Shown here: positions 43,769 to 53,763 of the stretch, piece after piece
How positions within the stretch are numbered: the first letter of the stretch is position 1
Layout of the letters: the number at the start of each line of letters is the position of its first letter
Assembly: GCA_947259575.1 (NCBI GenBank)
Contig: CAMYMU010000012.1
Span: forward strand, 1 to 64,000
Reading direction: 5' to 3'
DNA from: an uncultured Ectothiorhodospiraceae bacterium
Lineage (GTDB): Bacteria; Pseudomonadota; Gammaproteobacteria; UBA6429; Thiohalophilaceae
DNA: 64,000 nucleotides
Translations under genes and position numbers: made by a program
Notes under the pieces: model-generated
The model's database searches: none
What the model was told of the DNA's origin: nothing
What the model saw: only the letters and a program-made list of their open reading frames with translations

Positions 43769-45859
43769 ATGGCTGATTTAGACAAGTATAGAAATATAGG
43801 TATTTTCGCGCACGTGGATGCCGGTAAAACCACGACCACTGAACGTATTCTGAAACTGACGGGTAAAATCCATAAGACCGGTGAAGTGCACGATGGTGAG
43901 GCGACGACTGACTTCATGGAACAAGAAGCTGAGCGCGGCATCACCATTCAGTCTGCAGCGACTTCCTGTGAGTGGAATGGCCACCGTTTCAACATCATCG
44001 ACACACCGGGACACGTTGACTTCACGATTGAAGTATATCGTTCACTTAAAGTACTGGACGGTGGTGTCGGTGTATTCTGTGGCTCAGGTGGTGTAGAACC
44101 CCAGTCAGAGACCAATTGGCGTTATGCGAATGACTCCGAAGTTGCCCGTGTTATTTTTGTTAACAAGCTGGATCGTATGGGTGCTGATTTCTACCGTGTT
44201 GTTGACCAGGTTGAAAATGTACTGGGTGCCAACCCCTTGGTGATGGTGCTGCCAATCGGTATTGAAGATGACTTCACTGGTGTGGTTAACCTGATGGATA
44301 TGAAAGCCTACATCTGGGATGACTCGGGTCTGCCAGAGAACTATGACGTTGCAGATATCCCAGAGGATATGGTTGCCAAGGCAGAAGAGTACCGCGAAAA
44401 GATGGTAGAGACTGCGGTTGAGCAGGACGATGATCTAATGGAAGCTTACCTGGAAGGCGAAATGCCTTCAGTTGAAGACCTCAAGCGTTGCATCCGTAAA
44501 GGTACGATTGCCCTGGACTTTTTCCCGACTTACTGTGGCTCTGCATTTAAAAACAAAGGTATTCAGCTTGTGCTGGATGCCGTTGTTGATTACCTACCTA
44601 ACCCGACTGAAGTTAAGCCACAGCCGATTACTGATGATGAAGGTAATGAGACGGGTGAAGTGGCTACAGTTGATGTGAGTGAGCCCTTCCGTGCCCTTGC
44701 ATTCAAAATTATGGATGACCGTTTCGGTGCATTGACTTTTATTCGTGTTTACTCAGGTAAATTGAACAAGGGTGATACGATCCTGAATACCTTTACAGGT
44801 AAGACAGAGCGTATTGGCCGTATTGTGGAAATGCACGCTGATGAACGTATCGAACTGACCAGCGCAGCTGCAGGTGATATCGTTGCCATCGTAGGTATGA
44901 AGAATGTGCAGACCGGTCATACTTTGTGTGACCCCAAACACCCTGGCACACTCGAGCCAATGGTCTTCCCTGATCCTGTGATCTCAATTGCCGTTGCGCC
45001 AAAAGACAAGGCTGCGGCAGAAAAAATGGGTATCGCGATTGGTAAAATGGTTGCAGAAGATCCTTCATTCCGCGTTGAAACTGATGAAGACTCGGGTGAA
45101 ACTATCCTTAAGGGTATGGGTGAATTACACCTGGATATTAAGATCGATATCATGAAACGTACTCATGGTGTTGAAGTTGACGTTGGTGCGCCTCAGGTAG
45201 CCTATCGTGAAACTATTACCCAGAAGATTGAAGACAGTTACACACACAAGAAGCAAACTGGTGGTTCGGGTCAATTTGCGAAAATTGATTATATTGTTGA
45301 ACCAGGCGAGCCAGGTAGTGGCTTCGAGTTCGAATCGAAGGTTACTGGCGGTAACGTGCCTCGTGAATTCTGGCCAGCAGTTCAAAAGGGTTTTGAAAAG
45401 AGTATGGAAAAAGGTGTTCTTGCCGGCTTCCCATGCCTGGACTTCAAAGTAACCCTGATGGATGGTGGCTATCACCCGGTTGACTCATCTGCGGTTGCCT
45501 ATGAACTTGCCGCTGCTGCTGCATATCGTCAGTCGATGCCAAAGGCGGGTGCACAGTTGATGGAACCCATCATGAAGGTTGACGTGTTTACTCCAGAAGA
45601 TCACGTAGGTGATGTGATTGGTGACCTTAACCGTCGCCGTGGCATGATCCAGGGTCAGGAGGCAGGTACTACCGGTGTTCGTATTAAGGCCGAGTGCCCT
45701 CTTTCAGAAATGTTTGGCTACATTGGTGATTTGCGCACCATGACTTCTGGCCGTGGTCAGTTTTCCATGGAGTTCTCGCACTATGCACCTTGTCCGAAGA
45801 ATGTAGCGGAAGATGTAATTAAAGAAACTAAAGAACGTGAAGAAGCAAAGAAGAAGTAA
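43769..45859 (+). CDS. fusA2: Elongation factor G, second type (EF-G2)
   Basis: A 696-residue GTPase with all EF-G domains: G1 [11 protein letters not shown], switch [11 protein letters not shown]3 [10 protein letters not shown]4 NKLDRMG, domain II around [19 protein letters not shown], domain III with GMGELHLDI, domain IV with [27 protein letters not shown] instead of the CAVGGVQPQSETVW of standard fusA marks the second EF-G type found in Vibrio, Shewanella and Pseudoalteromonas relatives. It is not in a str operon (no rpsL, rpsG or tuf here), which agrees with a second copy. Its own terminator follows. Confidence 0.92.
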   Translation: MADLDKYRNIGIFAHVDAGKTTTTERILKLTGKIHKTGEVHDGEATTDFMEQEAERGITIQSAATSCEWNGHRFNIIDTPGHVDFTIEVYRSLKVLDGGVGVFCGSGGVEPQSETNWRYANDSEVARVIFVNKLDRMGADFYRVVDQVENVLGANPLVMVLPIGIEDDFTGVVNLMDMKAYIWDDSGLPENYDVADIPEDMVAKAEEYREKMVETAVEQDDDLMEAYLEGEMPSVEDLKRCIRKGTIALDFFPTYCGSAFKNKGIQLVLDAVVDYLPNPTEVKPQPITDDEGNETGEVATVDVSEPFRALAFKIMDDRFGALTFIRVYSGKLNKGDTILNTFTGKTERIGRIVEMHADERIELTSAAAGDIVAIVGMKNVQTGHTLCDPKHPGTLEPMVFPDPVISIAVAPKDKAAAEKMGIAIGKMVAEDPSFRVETDEDSGETILKGMGELHLDIKIDIMKRTHGVEVDVGAPQVAYRETITQKIEDSYTHKKQTGGSGQFAKIDYIVEPGEPGSGFEFESKVTGGNVPREFWPAVQKGFEKSMEKGVLAGFPCLDFKVTLMDGGYHPVDSSAVAYELAAAAAYRQSMPKAGAQLMEPIMKVDVFTPEDHVGDVIGDLNRRRGMIQGQEAGTTGVRIKAECPLSEMFGYIGDLRTMTSGRGQFSMEFSHYAPCPKNVAEDVIKETKEREEAKKK

Positions 45860-45880
45860 TTTCTTCCCAGCAAGCGTCAA

Positions 45881-45908
45881 AAAGGCCAGTCATTGACTGG
45901 CCTTTTTT
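45881..45908 (+). terminator. Rho-independent terminator of fusA2
   Basis: An 11-bp stem AAAGGCCAGTC/GACTGGCCTTT (45881-45891 with 45895-45905) with loop ATT; the T tract runs through 45908. Confidence 0.93.
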
Positions 45909-46251
45909 GTGGGTCATAGAACGTGATCTAGTTAAAGATACGAGTGGTTTTTAATGTGTGACATTATATATGTTACATATCTATATGATTTAAATGTAAT
46001 TAAAAAATACGTTAAACCTCACTATTTGTTTGTAAATTTGGATCTCAAATACGTTAGAATGGGTCCAGGTGTATGTGCGGCTGTTACCCCCATCAACAGT
46101 AGTATGTGTAAGCAGATCAAACGAATAATAAATTAGATTCTAATAATTCTGCATGGATGCCAGACAAAGTTGATACATAGCTACGTGAGCATTTATTGGG
46201 TGTTGAATAAAAAGTTTGTGTATGCCTGAGTAGTGGGAGAGGGTTAACTAA
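45909..46251. other. Intergenic region before the cytoplasmic diguanylate cyclase
   Basis: No gene is supported; the 60-codon frame from 45954 has poor composition. An imperfect inverted repeat TGTGACAT-TATAT-ATGTTACA (45957-45977, one mismatch) could be a regulator site; it does not have CRP spacing. Confidence 0.4.
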
Positions 46252-47697
46252 GTGACTGGTAAGTCAGAAGACAAGAACAAGTATACAATCCTTAATTGTG
46301 ATGTTGTCGAGGGGATTTTATCCCTACTCGAAGCACTGCAAACGACCCCTCGCGGCAGAATTATTTTCCAGCAGGTTGAGCATGCATTGCGTGACTTAAC
46401 TGCAAGTCAGAATAAAATTTCTTTAGGTTATGCTCACATTCTTAACCTTATTTTAGAAAGCTACCGAAAACATTTACCTAAAGAATCGTTATTGTATCTA
46501 GAGCTGAAACTGGTACAAAAGCGACTGATGCCCCCCATATCTCTAAATGAATTAGCCATCTTACATGCCTATATTAAAAACGTAACTCAGCTGACTAAAG
46601 ATGTTTTCGAGCCGGATGAAGCATTAATAAGAGAGGCAATGTTGCCACTAACTGGTCTTGTGGAAGATCCTGCCCTGGAATTAAATAATGAGGCAAAGGA
46701 GCCCGCCCCCCCTACGGTTGTAAATAATGGGCGCCGTAAAGGTGATAAAGATGATAGTGAACCGGCAATTAAAATAACACCGGAGACTATGACACCCTCG
46801 GTTGAAATGCACGTTAATTCCGTTTTTAGACAGCGTCTGAACAAGCACTATAAAGAAATTCAACATCTCCAGGGGAGTTTGTCTAGAAAGATTAATAACA
46901 CCACTGAACAGTATGAAAACTTTGGTATTATCCTTGAAACTACTTTGCGTCATCTGGAGCAGGTTGACAATGAGTCTGAGTTTGAAGACTCGAAAGAAAA
47001 GTTAGTGGTACGAGTAAAGACCTTATTAAATAATCAAACTGAATTGGCAAAGATCCTGGATGATACCCAGTCATATCTTTCACTTATCAATGAAAATAGC
47101 CAAAAATTAAGCGAAGAACTTGATCAAGTTAGAGTACTGAGTTTGACTGATGATTTAACCGGTCTTCCCAACCGTCGGGCCTTCTTGAGAAGAGCTGAAG
47201 ATGAAATGGGACGTGCTGACCGTGACAAAACAACATTAGCATTAATTGCAATTGATTTAGATTTTTTCAAAGATGTTAATGATAAATATGGTCACGCGGT
47301 TGGTGATGAAATGTTGAAGCTTTATTCGAAAGATGTGCTTTCAATCTTTCGCCGTTATGACATGGTCTCCAGATACGGTGGAGAAGAGTTCTCTGTACTG
47401 CTACCGAATACCGACAAAAATGGTGCACTTAGGGCTTTGAATAAGATTCAAACCAAAGTTGAGAGTATGTATTATATTCATGAAAATGAGACGATACCTT
47501 TACCTACCTTCTCATGTGGTCTTGTGATACACCGCCCCGGTGAGACGATGGACAAATTTATTGAAAGGGCCGATAAAGTTTTGTATAGAGCTAAACAAAT
47601 GGGACGCAATCGGGTCGAGATCGATACGAGTTATTTAGGTGAAACTGATATAGCATCTGTAGTTACACCTGAAGATAACGTTAGTAACCCAAATTAA
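46252..47697 (+). CDS. Cytoplasmic diguanylate cyclase
   Basis: A 481-residue protein without membrane helices. The first 130 residues are a helical domain of unknown type, 135-180 a Pro/Glu-rich linker, 190-295 a coiled coil (SLSRKINNTTEQYENFG and following), and 298-460 the GGDEF domain. The active loop is GGEEF (376-380), with SRY before it and an RRYD inhibitory site five residues upstream, so it should make cyclic di-GMP and be product-inhibited. The start is GTG 46252 with GAGAGGG upstream. The tail after GGDEF is short. No neighbour is clearly coupled. Confidence 0.9.
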   Translation: MTGKSEDKNKYTILNCDVVEGILSLLEALQTTPRGRIIFQQVEHALRDLTASQNKISLGYAHILNLILESYRKHLPKESLLYLELKLVQKRLMPPISLNELAILHAYIKNVTQLTKDVFEPDEALIREAMLPLTGLVEDPALELNNEAKEPAPPTVVNNGRRKGDKDDSEPAIKITPETMTPSVEMHVNSVFRQRLNKHYKEIQHLQGSLSRKINNTTEQYENFGIILETTLRHLEQVDNESEFEDSKEKLVVRVKTLLNNQTELAKILDDTQSYLSLINENSQKLSEELDQVRVLSLTDDLTGLPNRRAFLRRAEDEMGRADRDKTTLALIAIDLDFFKDVNDKYGHAVGDEMLKLYSKDVLSIFRRYDMVSRYGGEEFSVLLPNTDKNGALRALNKIQTKVESMYYIHENETIPLPTFSCGLVIHRPGETMDKFIERADKVLYRAKQMGRNRVEIDTSYLGETDIASVVTPEDNVSNPN

Positions 47698-47844
47698 TAG
47701 GCCTGGTTGCTGTTTCTCCTCACTTTTCTGTAACAAAATGTAACGGTGCTGGCCAACCCTGGTTGCATAGACTATTGTGCTCTCTAATGTGTCACACGGT
47801 TGTGCCGATATTATCTATAGAACCTGATTCGTCGAAGTCTGACT

Positions 47845-48981
47845 ATGAAAGCTTTTATTACAAGCAAAATAAAAACTCTTACGATCTTGTGTTGCACAGG
47901 ATTGTTGTTCAGCACAGTGGTGCATGCAAAGCAATTGCGCTTTAAAAAGCAGGTGAAGGCAAATCATATTGAATATTATTATACCTTCACCTCTGCATCC
48001 GGCCACCACCATAAAATACATTTTAGCCTCGACAGAAAACAGAGTGAGATATCAAAAAGTCTGTTTACCAAAACAAATAAACACCGACTAAATCAGAGAG
48101 CCAAACAGAAAGCTGAGGATCTTTTCAATACTTTACAGGTAGAATATATCCAGCAGGCCAGGGATGAATTTGATGCTTACATCAGTGAGCAGGCCAATCG
48201 ATTACCCGCGGGTATAATTATTGAAAGCCAGAACAAGGGTAAGAACATCCGAGCCAAATCAGATGGTTCAATGCCAAAGGCACGGGCGGAATTGATTATT
48301 GATGAGTTTCTTGCCAGCATGAATGCTAAATGGCAGAGTCTCAATCAGCAATATCTTGATGCTTTTAAGGTAGACGTGGCTCGACGTACCCAGGACCATT
48401 ATGTTGATACCTATAAACAAGAGTATTATGTCGCTTCGTTTGCTAGTGAGGATGCTCGAAGTTATAACCTAAGAATTGATTTTGGCCAGATTGCGAGATT
48501 ACATGCCAGGGCAATGAAACCTGTTTCGGATGCAATAGCTGCGAATACCCATGGCATGTCCCGGCGTGAAGTGATGAATTATGCCGCTCATTTTATCCAG
48601 TCCATTCCCTACGATACACTGAATTCCCGTGATGCCAATGGTGAGATAGGTTTTGTTGCTCCGCTTACCTTGTTTGATATCAACAAGGGTGACTGTGACA
48701 CAAAATCCACTGCACTGGCCGCAATTTTACATAACCTCTATCCTGACCTTGAAATCAAAATGGTATTAATCCCAAATCATGCCTTTCTTGCGGTTGGTGT
48801 TGAAGGGAAGCCTGATGATACGGCAATATTCTACTATGATACTGAGTATGTCGTGGTTGAAGCTGCAGGACCAGCGTTGACTCCAATTGGTGAGTCCTAT
48901 GAGGCATCTCTGCAACACATGCAGACTAACCCAGATAAAATCGGACGGATTATTCCTTTACTGGACAACAAACCGGGTTAG
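47845..48981 (+). CDS. Exported transglutaminase-like cysteine-protease-fold protein
   Basis: A 378-residue protein with a signal peptide (ending VVHA). The central 140-220 region is helical; the C-terminal part (about 245-345) is a transglutaminase-like domain: Cys284 in NKGDCDTKSTAL, His312 in IPNHAFLAVG, and an acidic residue in YYDTEYVVVEA. All three positions fit a catalytic triad, so peptidase or amidase activity is possible. In proteobacteria such proteins can cleave periplasmic c-di-GMP effector partners (LapG is one), but this protein is longer and differs from LapG. It converges with the ABC exporter genes. Confidence 0.75.
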   Translation: MKAFITSKIKTLTILCCTGLLFSTVVHAKQLRFKKQVKANHIEYYYTFTSASGHHHKIHFSLDRKQSEISKSLFTKTNKHRLNQRAKQKAEDLFNTLQVEYIQQARDEFDAYISEQANRLPAGIIIESQNKGKNIRAKSDGSMPKARAELIIDEFLASMNAKWQSLNQQYLDAFKVDVARRTQDHYVDTYKQEYYVASFASEDARSYNLRIDFGQIARLHARAMKPVSDAIAANTHGMSRREVMNYAAHFIQSIPYDTLNSRDANGEIGFVAPLTLFDINKGDCDTKSTALAAILHNLYPDLEIKMVLIPNHAFLAVGVEGKPDDTAIFYYDTEYVVVEAAGPALTPIGESYEASLQHMQTNPDKIGRIIPLLDNKPG

Positions 48982-49003
48982 GCCTTAACTCTATTTAGTT
49001 GAA

Positions 49004-50023
49004 TCATTCCCAGCGGAATGCCCAGGCCCCGATCAGCAGAAATAATGTGCTTTGTATAAGTAATACACTGATGTGGTATGTGTTCTCTAATAACCCCGCA
49101 CCATCAATCATAATCGAACGCGCCGCAGCGGTGACATGAGTCAAAGGGAAAAACTCAGCCACGTTCTGTACTATCGGATTTGTACCCTCGAGTGAAAACC
49201 AGACTCCCGATAGAAACATCATAGGCCAGCTGATTAGATTTAGTAGGCCACCTGCTGTTTCTTCACTGGTGATGCGCGCCGCTACGATTAAACTAAGACT
49301 AATCATACTCACTGCACCTAGTGCGAAAACAAATAATAGACTGAGATGGGACCCATGCATGGCGTAACCTATAAAGAAATTTGTTCCATAGAAGACAAAG
49401 ATGGTAATCGCCATGATTAGTAGCAGTCGGGAGACGATCTGTACACTCAGGTATTCAAGTGCTGTCACAGGTGTTGCTTTTAATCTTTTTAACATGCCGT
49501 TTTTTCGATAGCGAACAATCACATAACCGACACCGAAAAGGGCACTGAACATCATGTTCATTGCAAGAATACCGGGGATAACCCAGTCTACATAGCGAAT
49601 TTCCTTTCCAGTTACCGATTGCTTCTGTAAGCCAGATTCACCATGAGCATTCAGAATTTTTTCAACCAGGTAACCATTAGGCGACTCATCGTTAATCCAG
49701 TATTGTAGCTGGCTCGTGTCGAGTAGCATATCTAGTTGATGGCGTTGAATTTTTACGATTGCTTTTTCAATATCAGTAATCTCAACAAACTCGATATGCT
49801 TAGTCTTTAGAAAAGTTGAAACATTAGTATTTTGTGCATGATCAGAATCTGTTCCAGAAAAAACACCAACTTTGTATTGATCGGAAAAATCACTAGTAAA
49901 CGTCACCGCAAACCCTGCGACAATGAGTATCGGCATAATGATATTCCAACTGGTAGATGACTTGTCGCGCAGGAATTCTTTGTTACGTGCACTCAACAAG
50001 GCAAAAAATCGTTTCAGGAACAT
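49004..50023 (-). CDS. ABC-2 type transporter permease
   Basis: A 339-residue membrane subunit. One N-terminal helix (about 25-43), a periplasmic domain of about 120 residues, then five helices from about 170 on (with YVDWVIPGILAMNMMFSALFGVGY opening the ABC-2 block and RLKATPVTALEYLSVQI in the coupling loop). SLEGTNPIVQNVAEFFPLTHV is the usual late motif. With the ATPase gene immediately upstream (18 bases) it forms a DrrAB- or YhhJ-like exporter. Substrate unknown. Confidence 0.85.
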   Translation of the reverse strand: MFLKRFFALLSARNKEFLRDKSSTSWNIIMPILIVAGFAVTFTSDFSDQYKVGVFSGTDSDHAQNTNVSTFLKTKHIEFVEITDIEKAIVKIQRHQLDMLLDTSQLQYWINDESPNGYLVEKILNAHGESGLQKQSVTGKEIRYVDWVIPGILAMNMMFSALFGVGYVIVRYRKNGMLKRLKATPVTALEYLSVQIVSRLLLIMAITIFVFYGTNFFIGYAMHGSHLSLLFVFALGAVSMISLSLIVAARITSEETAGGLLNLISWPMMFLSGVWFSLEGTNPIVQNVAEFFPLTHVTAAARSIMIDGAGLLENTYHISVLLIQSTLFLLIGAWAFRWE

Positions 50024-50041
50024 TTTCTTCTCCTTATTCCT

Positions 50042-50926
50042 CTAGGCTCGCAGCGCTTTACCGGTTAACTCGATAAACAAGTCATCGAGGTTTCGGGAGC
50101 GGATTTGCAGGTGGGCAAGCGATATATTGCTGGCAATGAGTTCTTCAATTGTTTTGTTTACATCACTTGTCGAAATTTCGATCAGGCCTTTTTTCATTTG
50201 TACAGCGAATGGTAAGTGTTCTACATTTGGGATATCGGTGGCGGGCATTTGCAGGATCACATCATTAAAATGTGCGGCCAGTAATTCTTCAGGAGTACCA
50301 TGCGCAATGATCTTACCGTGGTCCATGATTGCGATTTCATCACACAGTGTATATGCTTCGTCCATGTAATGTGTGGTGAGCAGTATAGTTTTACCTTCAG
50401 CCTTAATTGAGTCAATTAAGTCCCAAAAGTTACGGCGTGCCTGTGGGTCAAGTCCGGTTGTGGGTTCGTCGAGGAATATAATGTTAGGGTCATTGACTAA
50501 GGCGATGGCAAGCAATAGGCGTTGCCTTTGGCCCCCTGATAATTGGCGGTTGTCCTGATCGAGATACTCGGTCAGGTTGCAGCGACGAATTAGTTCATCG
50601 ATATCGGTGTTATGTGGGTAGAGTTGTGCGAACATCATTAATGTTTCACGCACGGTAATAAAGTCCTGTAAAGCCGTGGACTGAAACATTATGCCTGCTT
50701 CGTTTTTAAAATTACTTGCAACCGGCTCACCTTTGTAGAGAACTTCACCAGAGGTGGCAGTATGTATGCCCTCAAGAATTTCAACCGTGGTAGTTTTGCC
50801 CGCACCATTGGGTCCGAGCAAACCGAAACAGGTGCCTGGGTACAGGTTTATGTTGACCCCATTGACTGCTTTGACCTTGGGGTAGTGTTTGATAAGGTTG
50901 CGAACTTCTAATAGTGGTGCGCTCAC
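50042..50926 (-). CDS. ABC transporter ATP-binding subunit
   Basis: A 294-residue ATPase. Walker A GPNGAGKTTT, Q-loop in GIMFQSTALQD, signature LSGGQRQRL, Walker B IIFLDEPTTGLDP and switch His TTHYMD are all present. It belongs to the CcmA/DrrA type that drives export by ABC-2 permeases. A C-terminal ~75-residue region (IEELIASNISLAHLQIRSRNLDDLF) is the usual DrrA tail. It is encoded directly before the permease. Confidence 0.93.
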   Translation of the reverse strand: MSAPLLEVRNLIKHYPKVKAVNGVNINLYPGTCFGLLGPNGAGKTTTVEILEGIHTATSGEVLYKGEPVASNFKNEAGIMFQSTALQDFITVRETLMMFAQLYPHNTDIDELIRRCNLTEYLDQDNRQLSGGQRQRLLLAIALVNDPNIIFLDEPTTGLDPQARRNFWDLIDSIKAEGKTILLTTHYMDEAYTLCDEIAIMDHGKIIAHGTPEELLAAHFNDVILQMPATDIPNVEHLPFAVQMKKGLIEISTSDVNKTIEELIASNISLAHLQIRSRNLDDLFIELTGKALRA

Positions 50927-51068
50927 AATTGCTTCTCCCTAACATGAGAATGTAAGCCCGTCGGAGGTGAACAGGGTGTTGTTTGGTGACAGCATATCAC
51001 TTCGATGAGTGCTTAAGCCAATCTAGCTTAGCCTGATTTCGCTGTTGAGTACTTCCAACTCACTGTGA

Positions 51069-51611
51069 CTATTTTTTGAGTTTTATCGTAATAAGATCAC
51101 CTAGCGTTGCACGTATCTCTGCCAGCGATAAATGCTGTGCATCGCTCGGGTCTTCCCAGTGGTTGCAAACAAGTTTCCTAATATTAGGTTGCTCACTTGA
51201 GTGAATGGTAAGCTCAGTTTTGTATTCGACTGCAGTAATACCGCCATTAATATTCTGATATGGGCTGTTTTGGGTGCGAACGAATTGCATATTATTTTCA
51301 TACCGGACAAGATCTTCGAGTTCGCGTAGTCGGGTTAAAATAAAATTACCCGGTTTAATGGTTTGGTTTTCTGGCAATACTTTCCACGAGAGCACCCAAC
51401 AGTGCGCCTCATATTGATCGAGTCTCTGATACTGTGTGGTTTTCCCGTACTGGATGTACACTCTCGCGGTGTTTGCTGGAATAGTTAGAGCCCGCCTGAC
51501 TTCTACCGTGCTACCAACTTGAATTCGAAAATAGGGTGAATGTTCCGCATACGTTTGGGTTTGACAGGCAAGTAGTGGCAGCAAGACTAGCAAGGGTAAA
51601 AATCTCGACAT
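51069..51611 (-). CDS. Lipoprotein of unknown function
   Basis: A 180-residue lipoprotein: the signal ends in the lipobox LLAC (Cys near residue 16). The mature part is beta-rich (SPYFRIQVGSTVEVRRALTIPANTARVYIQ, in two blocks) and holds two more cysteines, one in EAHCWVLSW and one in KLVCNHWED. These may form a disulfide. I do not recognise the family. Confidence 0.65.
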   Translation of the reverse strand: MSRFLPLLVLLPLLACQTQTYAEHSPYFRIQVGSTVEVRRALTIPANTARVYIQYGKTTQYQRLDQYEAHCWVLSWKVLPENQTIKPGNFILTRLRELEDLVRYENNMQFVRTQNSPYQNINGGITAVEYKTELTIHSSEQPNIRKLVCNHWEDPSDAQHLSLAEIRATLGDLITIKLKK

Positions 51612-51810
51612 AGGTCACCTCCAGATCCCAATAGATAGAGCAAAAAAACCTGATAAATGCTAGACCGATTGCCTTCTAGCTGATCTCTCTCAATGGAATA
51701 CCCTTATTTATACACTATTCTAGTCTTGATATTTAAATTTTTAACCCATAAAACAAACCCTATAAGAGCGAATTTTCACCATTTTTAGATAGCAAAAGGA
51801 GGATCGACTA

Positions 51811-52095
51811 ATGAGTAAGCGCGATGAATATGTCGAGAAGCTAAAGCATAAGCTTGATGACTGGAATGAAGACATTGATAAGCTGGAGGCGAAAGCAGAT
51901 CACGTAAAGGATGATGTAAAAGAGAAATATGAAGAAGAAGTAGAAGCTGTACGTAAACAACGCGACACGGTAAAAGAGAAGACTATGGAGCTAGTCGAGT
52001 CTAGTGAAGAGGCATGGGAAGAGCTGAAAGTAGGTGTTGAATCAGCCTGGCATAAGCTTACTGAAGCGATTGAGCGGGCGCATTCAAAATTCTAA
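51811..52095 (+). CDS. Coiled-coil stress-type protein (sll1863-like)
   Basis: A 94-residue, very charged helical protein with heptad-like spacing (DEYVEKLKHKLDDWNEDIDKL, then AKADHVKDDVKEKYEEEVEAV). This composition and the WEELKVGVESAWHKLTEAIERA ending resemble the family named after cyanobacterial sll1863 and related apolipoprotein-like proteins, thought to be stress-linked. It is cytoplasmic. The ribosome site AAGGAGG is excellent. A stem-loop follows at 52120-52148. Confidence 0.7.
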   Translation: MSKRDEYVEKLKHKLDDWNEDIDKLEAKADHVKDDVKEKYEEEVEAVRKQRDTVKEKTMELVESSEEAWEELKVGVESAWHKLTEAIERAHSKF

Positions 52096-52119
52096 ATATT
52101 TTCTAGAGACTAATTTAAT

Positions 52120-52148
52120 CCGCTTGTCTGCATTACATAGGCAAGCGG
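52120..52148. terminator. Stem-loop between convergent genes
   Basis: A 10-bp stem CCGCTTGTCT/AGGCAAGCGG (one T-G pair) with a 9-base loop, between the coiled-coil protein and the PilU-like gene. The T tract is poor on both strands. Confidence 0.55.
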
Positions 52149-52172
52149 GTTATTGCCTTATTAAATTAGGAT

Positions 52173-53273
52173 CTAAACTGAATATATATCGCCGGCATCG
52201 GATGAGATGCCATGTCCGCCCAGCTTGATCTTCAATTTCATATGGTCAGGTTCATCTGCATGTTGGATGGCTTCCTCGAATGAAATCTGCTTGTTTCTGA
52301 ATAAACGAATAATTTCATTATCAAACGAGTGAAGTTTGCTGCCTTCACCTGCCTTTTCTAAAATGTCCTTAAGCTTGTGTGTTTCACCATCACGAATAAC
52401 AGCCTTGACCACCGGTTCGTTCAATAAAATTTCAGTCGCAGGGATGCGTCCGCCGTTTGATAATCTGAGTAATCGCTGTGCAACCACGGCACGCAAATTA
52501 AGTGATAGTTCCATCAGTAGTTGGGCGCGTGAGCTGTCTGGGAAAAAGCTCATCATACGTTCCATTGTCTGTGAGGCATTCGTGGCGTGTAAGGTGGCGA
52601 TGCAAAGGTGTCCAGTATCGGCATAGGCCAGAGCTTGTTTCATGGTCTCCTCGTCGCGAATTTCACCGATCATAATGACATCTGGTGCTTCACGCATGGC
52701 ACGGCGTAGTGCTTCGGAAAATGATGAGGTGTCCAGACCAACTTCGCGTTGACTAACAAGAGATTTTTTATGCTTGTGCATAAATTCAATCGGATCTTCG
52801 ATAGTCAGAATATGTCCGGTTTTGTTGGCATTGCGATAATCTAGCATGGCGGCAACCGTCGATGATTTACCCGAGCCGGTTGCACCAGCAATAATGATTA
52901 AGCCACGCGATTCCATCACCAACTCATTGAGTATTTCCGGCAGGCCAAGTTCATCAACGGTCTGGGTCTGCCATTTTATCTGTCGGATAACCATGGCCGC
53001 TTCACCGCGCTGCATGTAGACGTTAATTCGAAAACGGCCTACATCGGGCAGACTAAAGGCAGTGTCCAGTTCGTTGTTCTCAAGGAAACTGGCTAACTGA
53101 TTTTCGCTCAATATGCCGGGCAAAATTGTTGCTACGGTGCCCGAGGGGAGAGAATTTTTACCGACCGGAGAGGTGATACCTTCAATTTTGATATGCACAG
53201 GTGCATCGACAGTGAAGAATAGATCAGAAGCCCCTCGTTCGACCATGAGCTTTAAATAAGGGCTTATATCCAA
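52173..53273 (-). CDS. PilU-like type IV pilus retraction ATPase
   Basis: A hexameric ATPase of the PilT/PilU family, about 367 residues. Walker A GATGSGKSS, Asp box (ILTIEDPIEF), Walker B (DVIMIGEIRDEETM) and His box (TGHLCIATLHATNA) are all there. The sequence VSQREVGLDT and the opening DISPYLKLMVERGASDLF look more like PilU than PilT. It would assist retraction of type IV pili. The frame is open to GTG 53285, but TTG 53273 gives the usual PilU N terminus and has GAGG six bases before it. No pilT or other pil gene is in the window. Confidence 0.85.
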   Translation of the reverse strand: MDISPYLKLMVERGASDLFFTVDAPVHIKIEGITSPVGKNSLPSGTVATILPGILSENQLASFLENNELDTAFSLPDVGRFRINVYMQRGEAAMVIRQIKWQTQTVDELGLPEILNELVMESRGLIIIAGATGSGKSSTVAAMLDYRNANKTGHILTIEDPIEFMHKHKKSLVSQREVGLDTSSFSEALRRAMREAPDVIMIGEIRDEETMKQALAYADTGHLCIATLHATNASQTMERMMSFFPDSSRAQLLMELSLNLRAVVAQRLLRLSNGGRIPATEILLNEPVVKAVIRDGETHKLKDILEKAGEGSKLHSFDNEIIRLFRNKQISFEEAIQHADEPDHMKLKIKLGGHGISSDAGDIYSV

Positions 53274-53413
53274 GCAACACCTCACTGATTATTCGATAAA
53301 TAGTTTATCTATCATACCTTTACTACATATGATGATCTAGCCAATATCTACTGTGGTTCGCCTAGTTTTATTAGTTTGGCAATGTACCTTTGTCGTTTGG
53401 CACAATACTCTTA

Positions 53414-53682
53414 GTGGTCGATATTGTTCTTCTTTTTTTCAACTATTATTGGATTTTTGTGGCCGACGGCAAATTAGCGAAAGATCTAAATCCGATTGCC
53501 AAGCAAAAGGGTATCTCGCCTACCGCGCTGAAGGGCTAGCTATCGCTATTCCTATTTTGATTGTGTTTGGTATTATTTCCTTTATTGGCTATTTGACCAG
53601 CTTTGTTGCGGGCTTTATTTTGGCGCCAATCTATTTTTCAGGTCTAATCAGGTTGGCTTCTAACTTGAAGAATTCTGCCTAA
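53414..53682 (+). pseudogene. Frameshifted two-helix membrane protein gene
   Basis: The product seems split over two frames. Frame 2 from GTG 53414 gives a hydrophobic helix (VVDIVLLFFNYYWIF) and a soluble linker (ADGKLAKDLNPIAKQKGISP), then stops at TAG 53537-53539. The frame one base back continues from 53533 with a second helix (LAIAIPILIVFGIISFIGYL) to TAA near 53682. Joined by a -1 shift near 53533 they make one sensible protein of about 90 residues. The alternative single frame (53353-53682) has a poor N-terminal half. No slippery heptamer is seen, so a mutation or an assembly error is likelier than programmed shifting. Confidence 0.5.
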
Positions 53683-53763
53683 CAGAAATCATAATGGTGT
53701 CGATAAATAACAAGTATCAGTGGTAATCTGGTTTTTCCCAGTTTCGAATACAGGTGATGTGAA

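Noticed and set aside
45954-46136. A 60-codon plus-strand frame after fusA2
   Set aside because: Odd composition (many Tyr, Val, Cys), no ribosome site, in an AT-rich spacer; more likely non-coding.
46252-46300. CRP-like site TGTGACATTATATATGTTACA upstream of the cyclase gene
   Set aside because: The half-sites are too far apart for CRP (TGTGA-N6-TCACA); kept only as a generic inverted repeat.
47845-48981. Naming the transglutaminase-like protein LapG
   Set aside because: It is much longer, has a large helical N-terminal region, and no LapD or LapA gene is adjacent; only the fold is claimed.
53353-53682. A single 109-residue frame covering the split membrane gene
   Set aside because: Its first half is Cys/Trp-rich and unlike a membrane protein, while another frame there is much more protein-like; a frameshift explains the data better.
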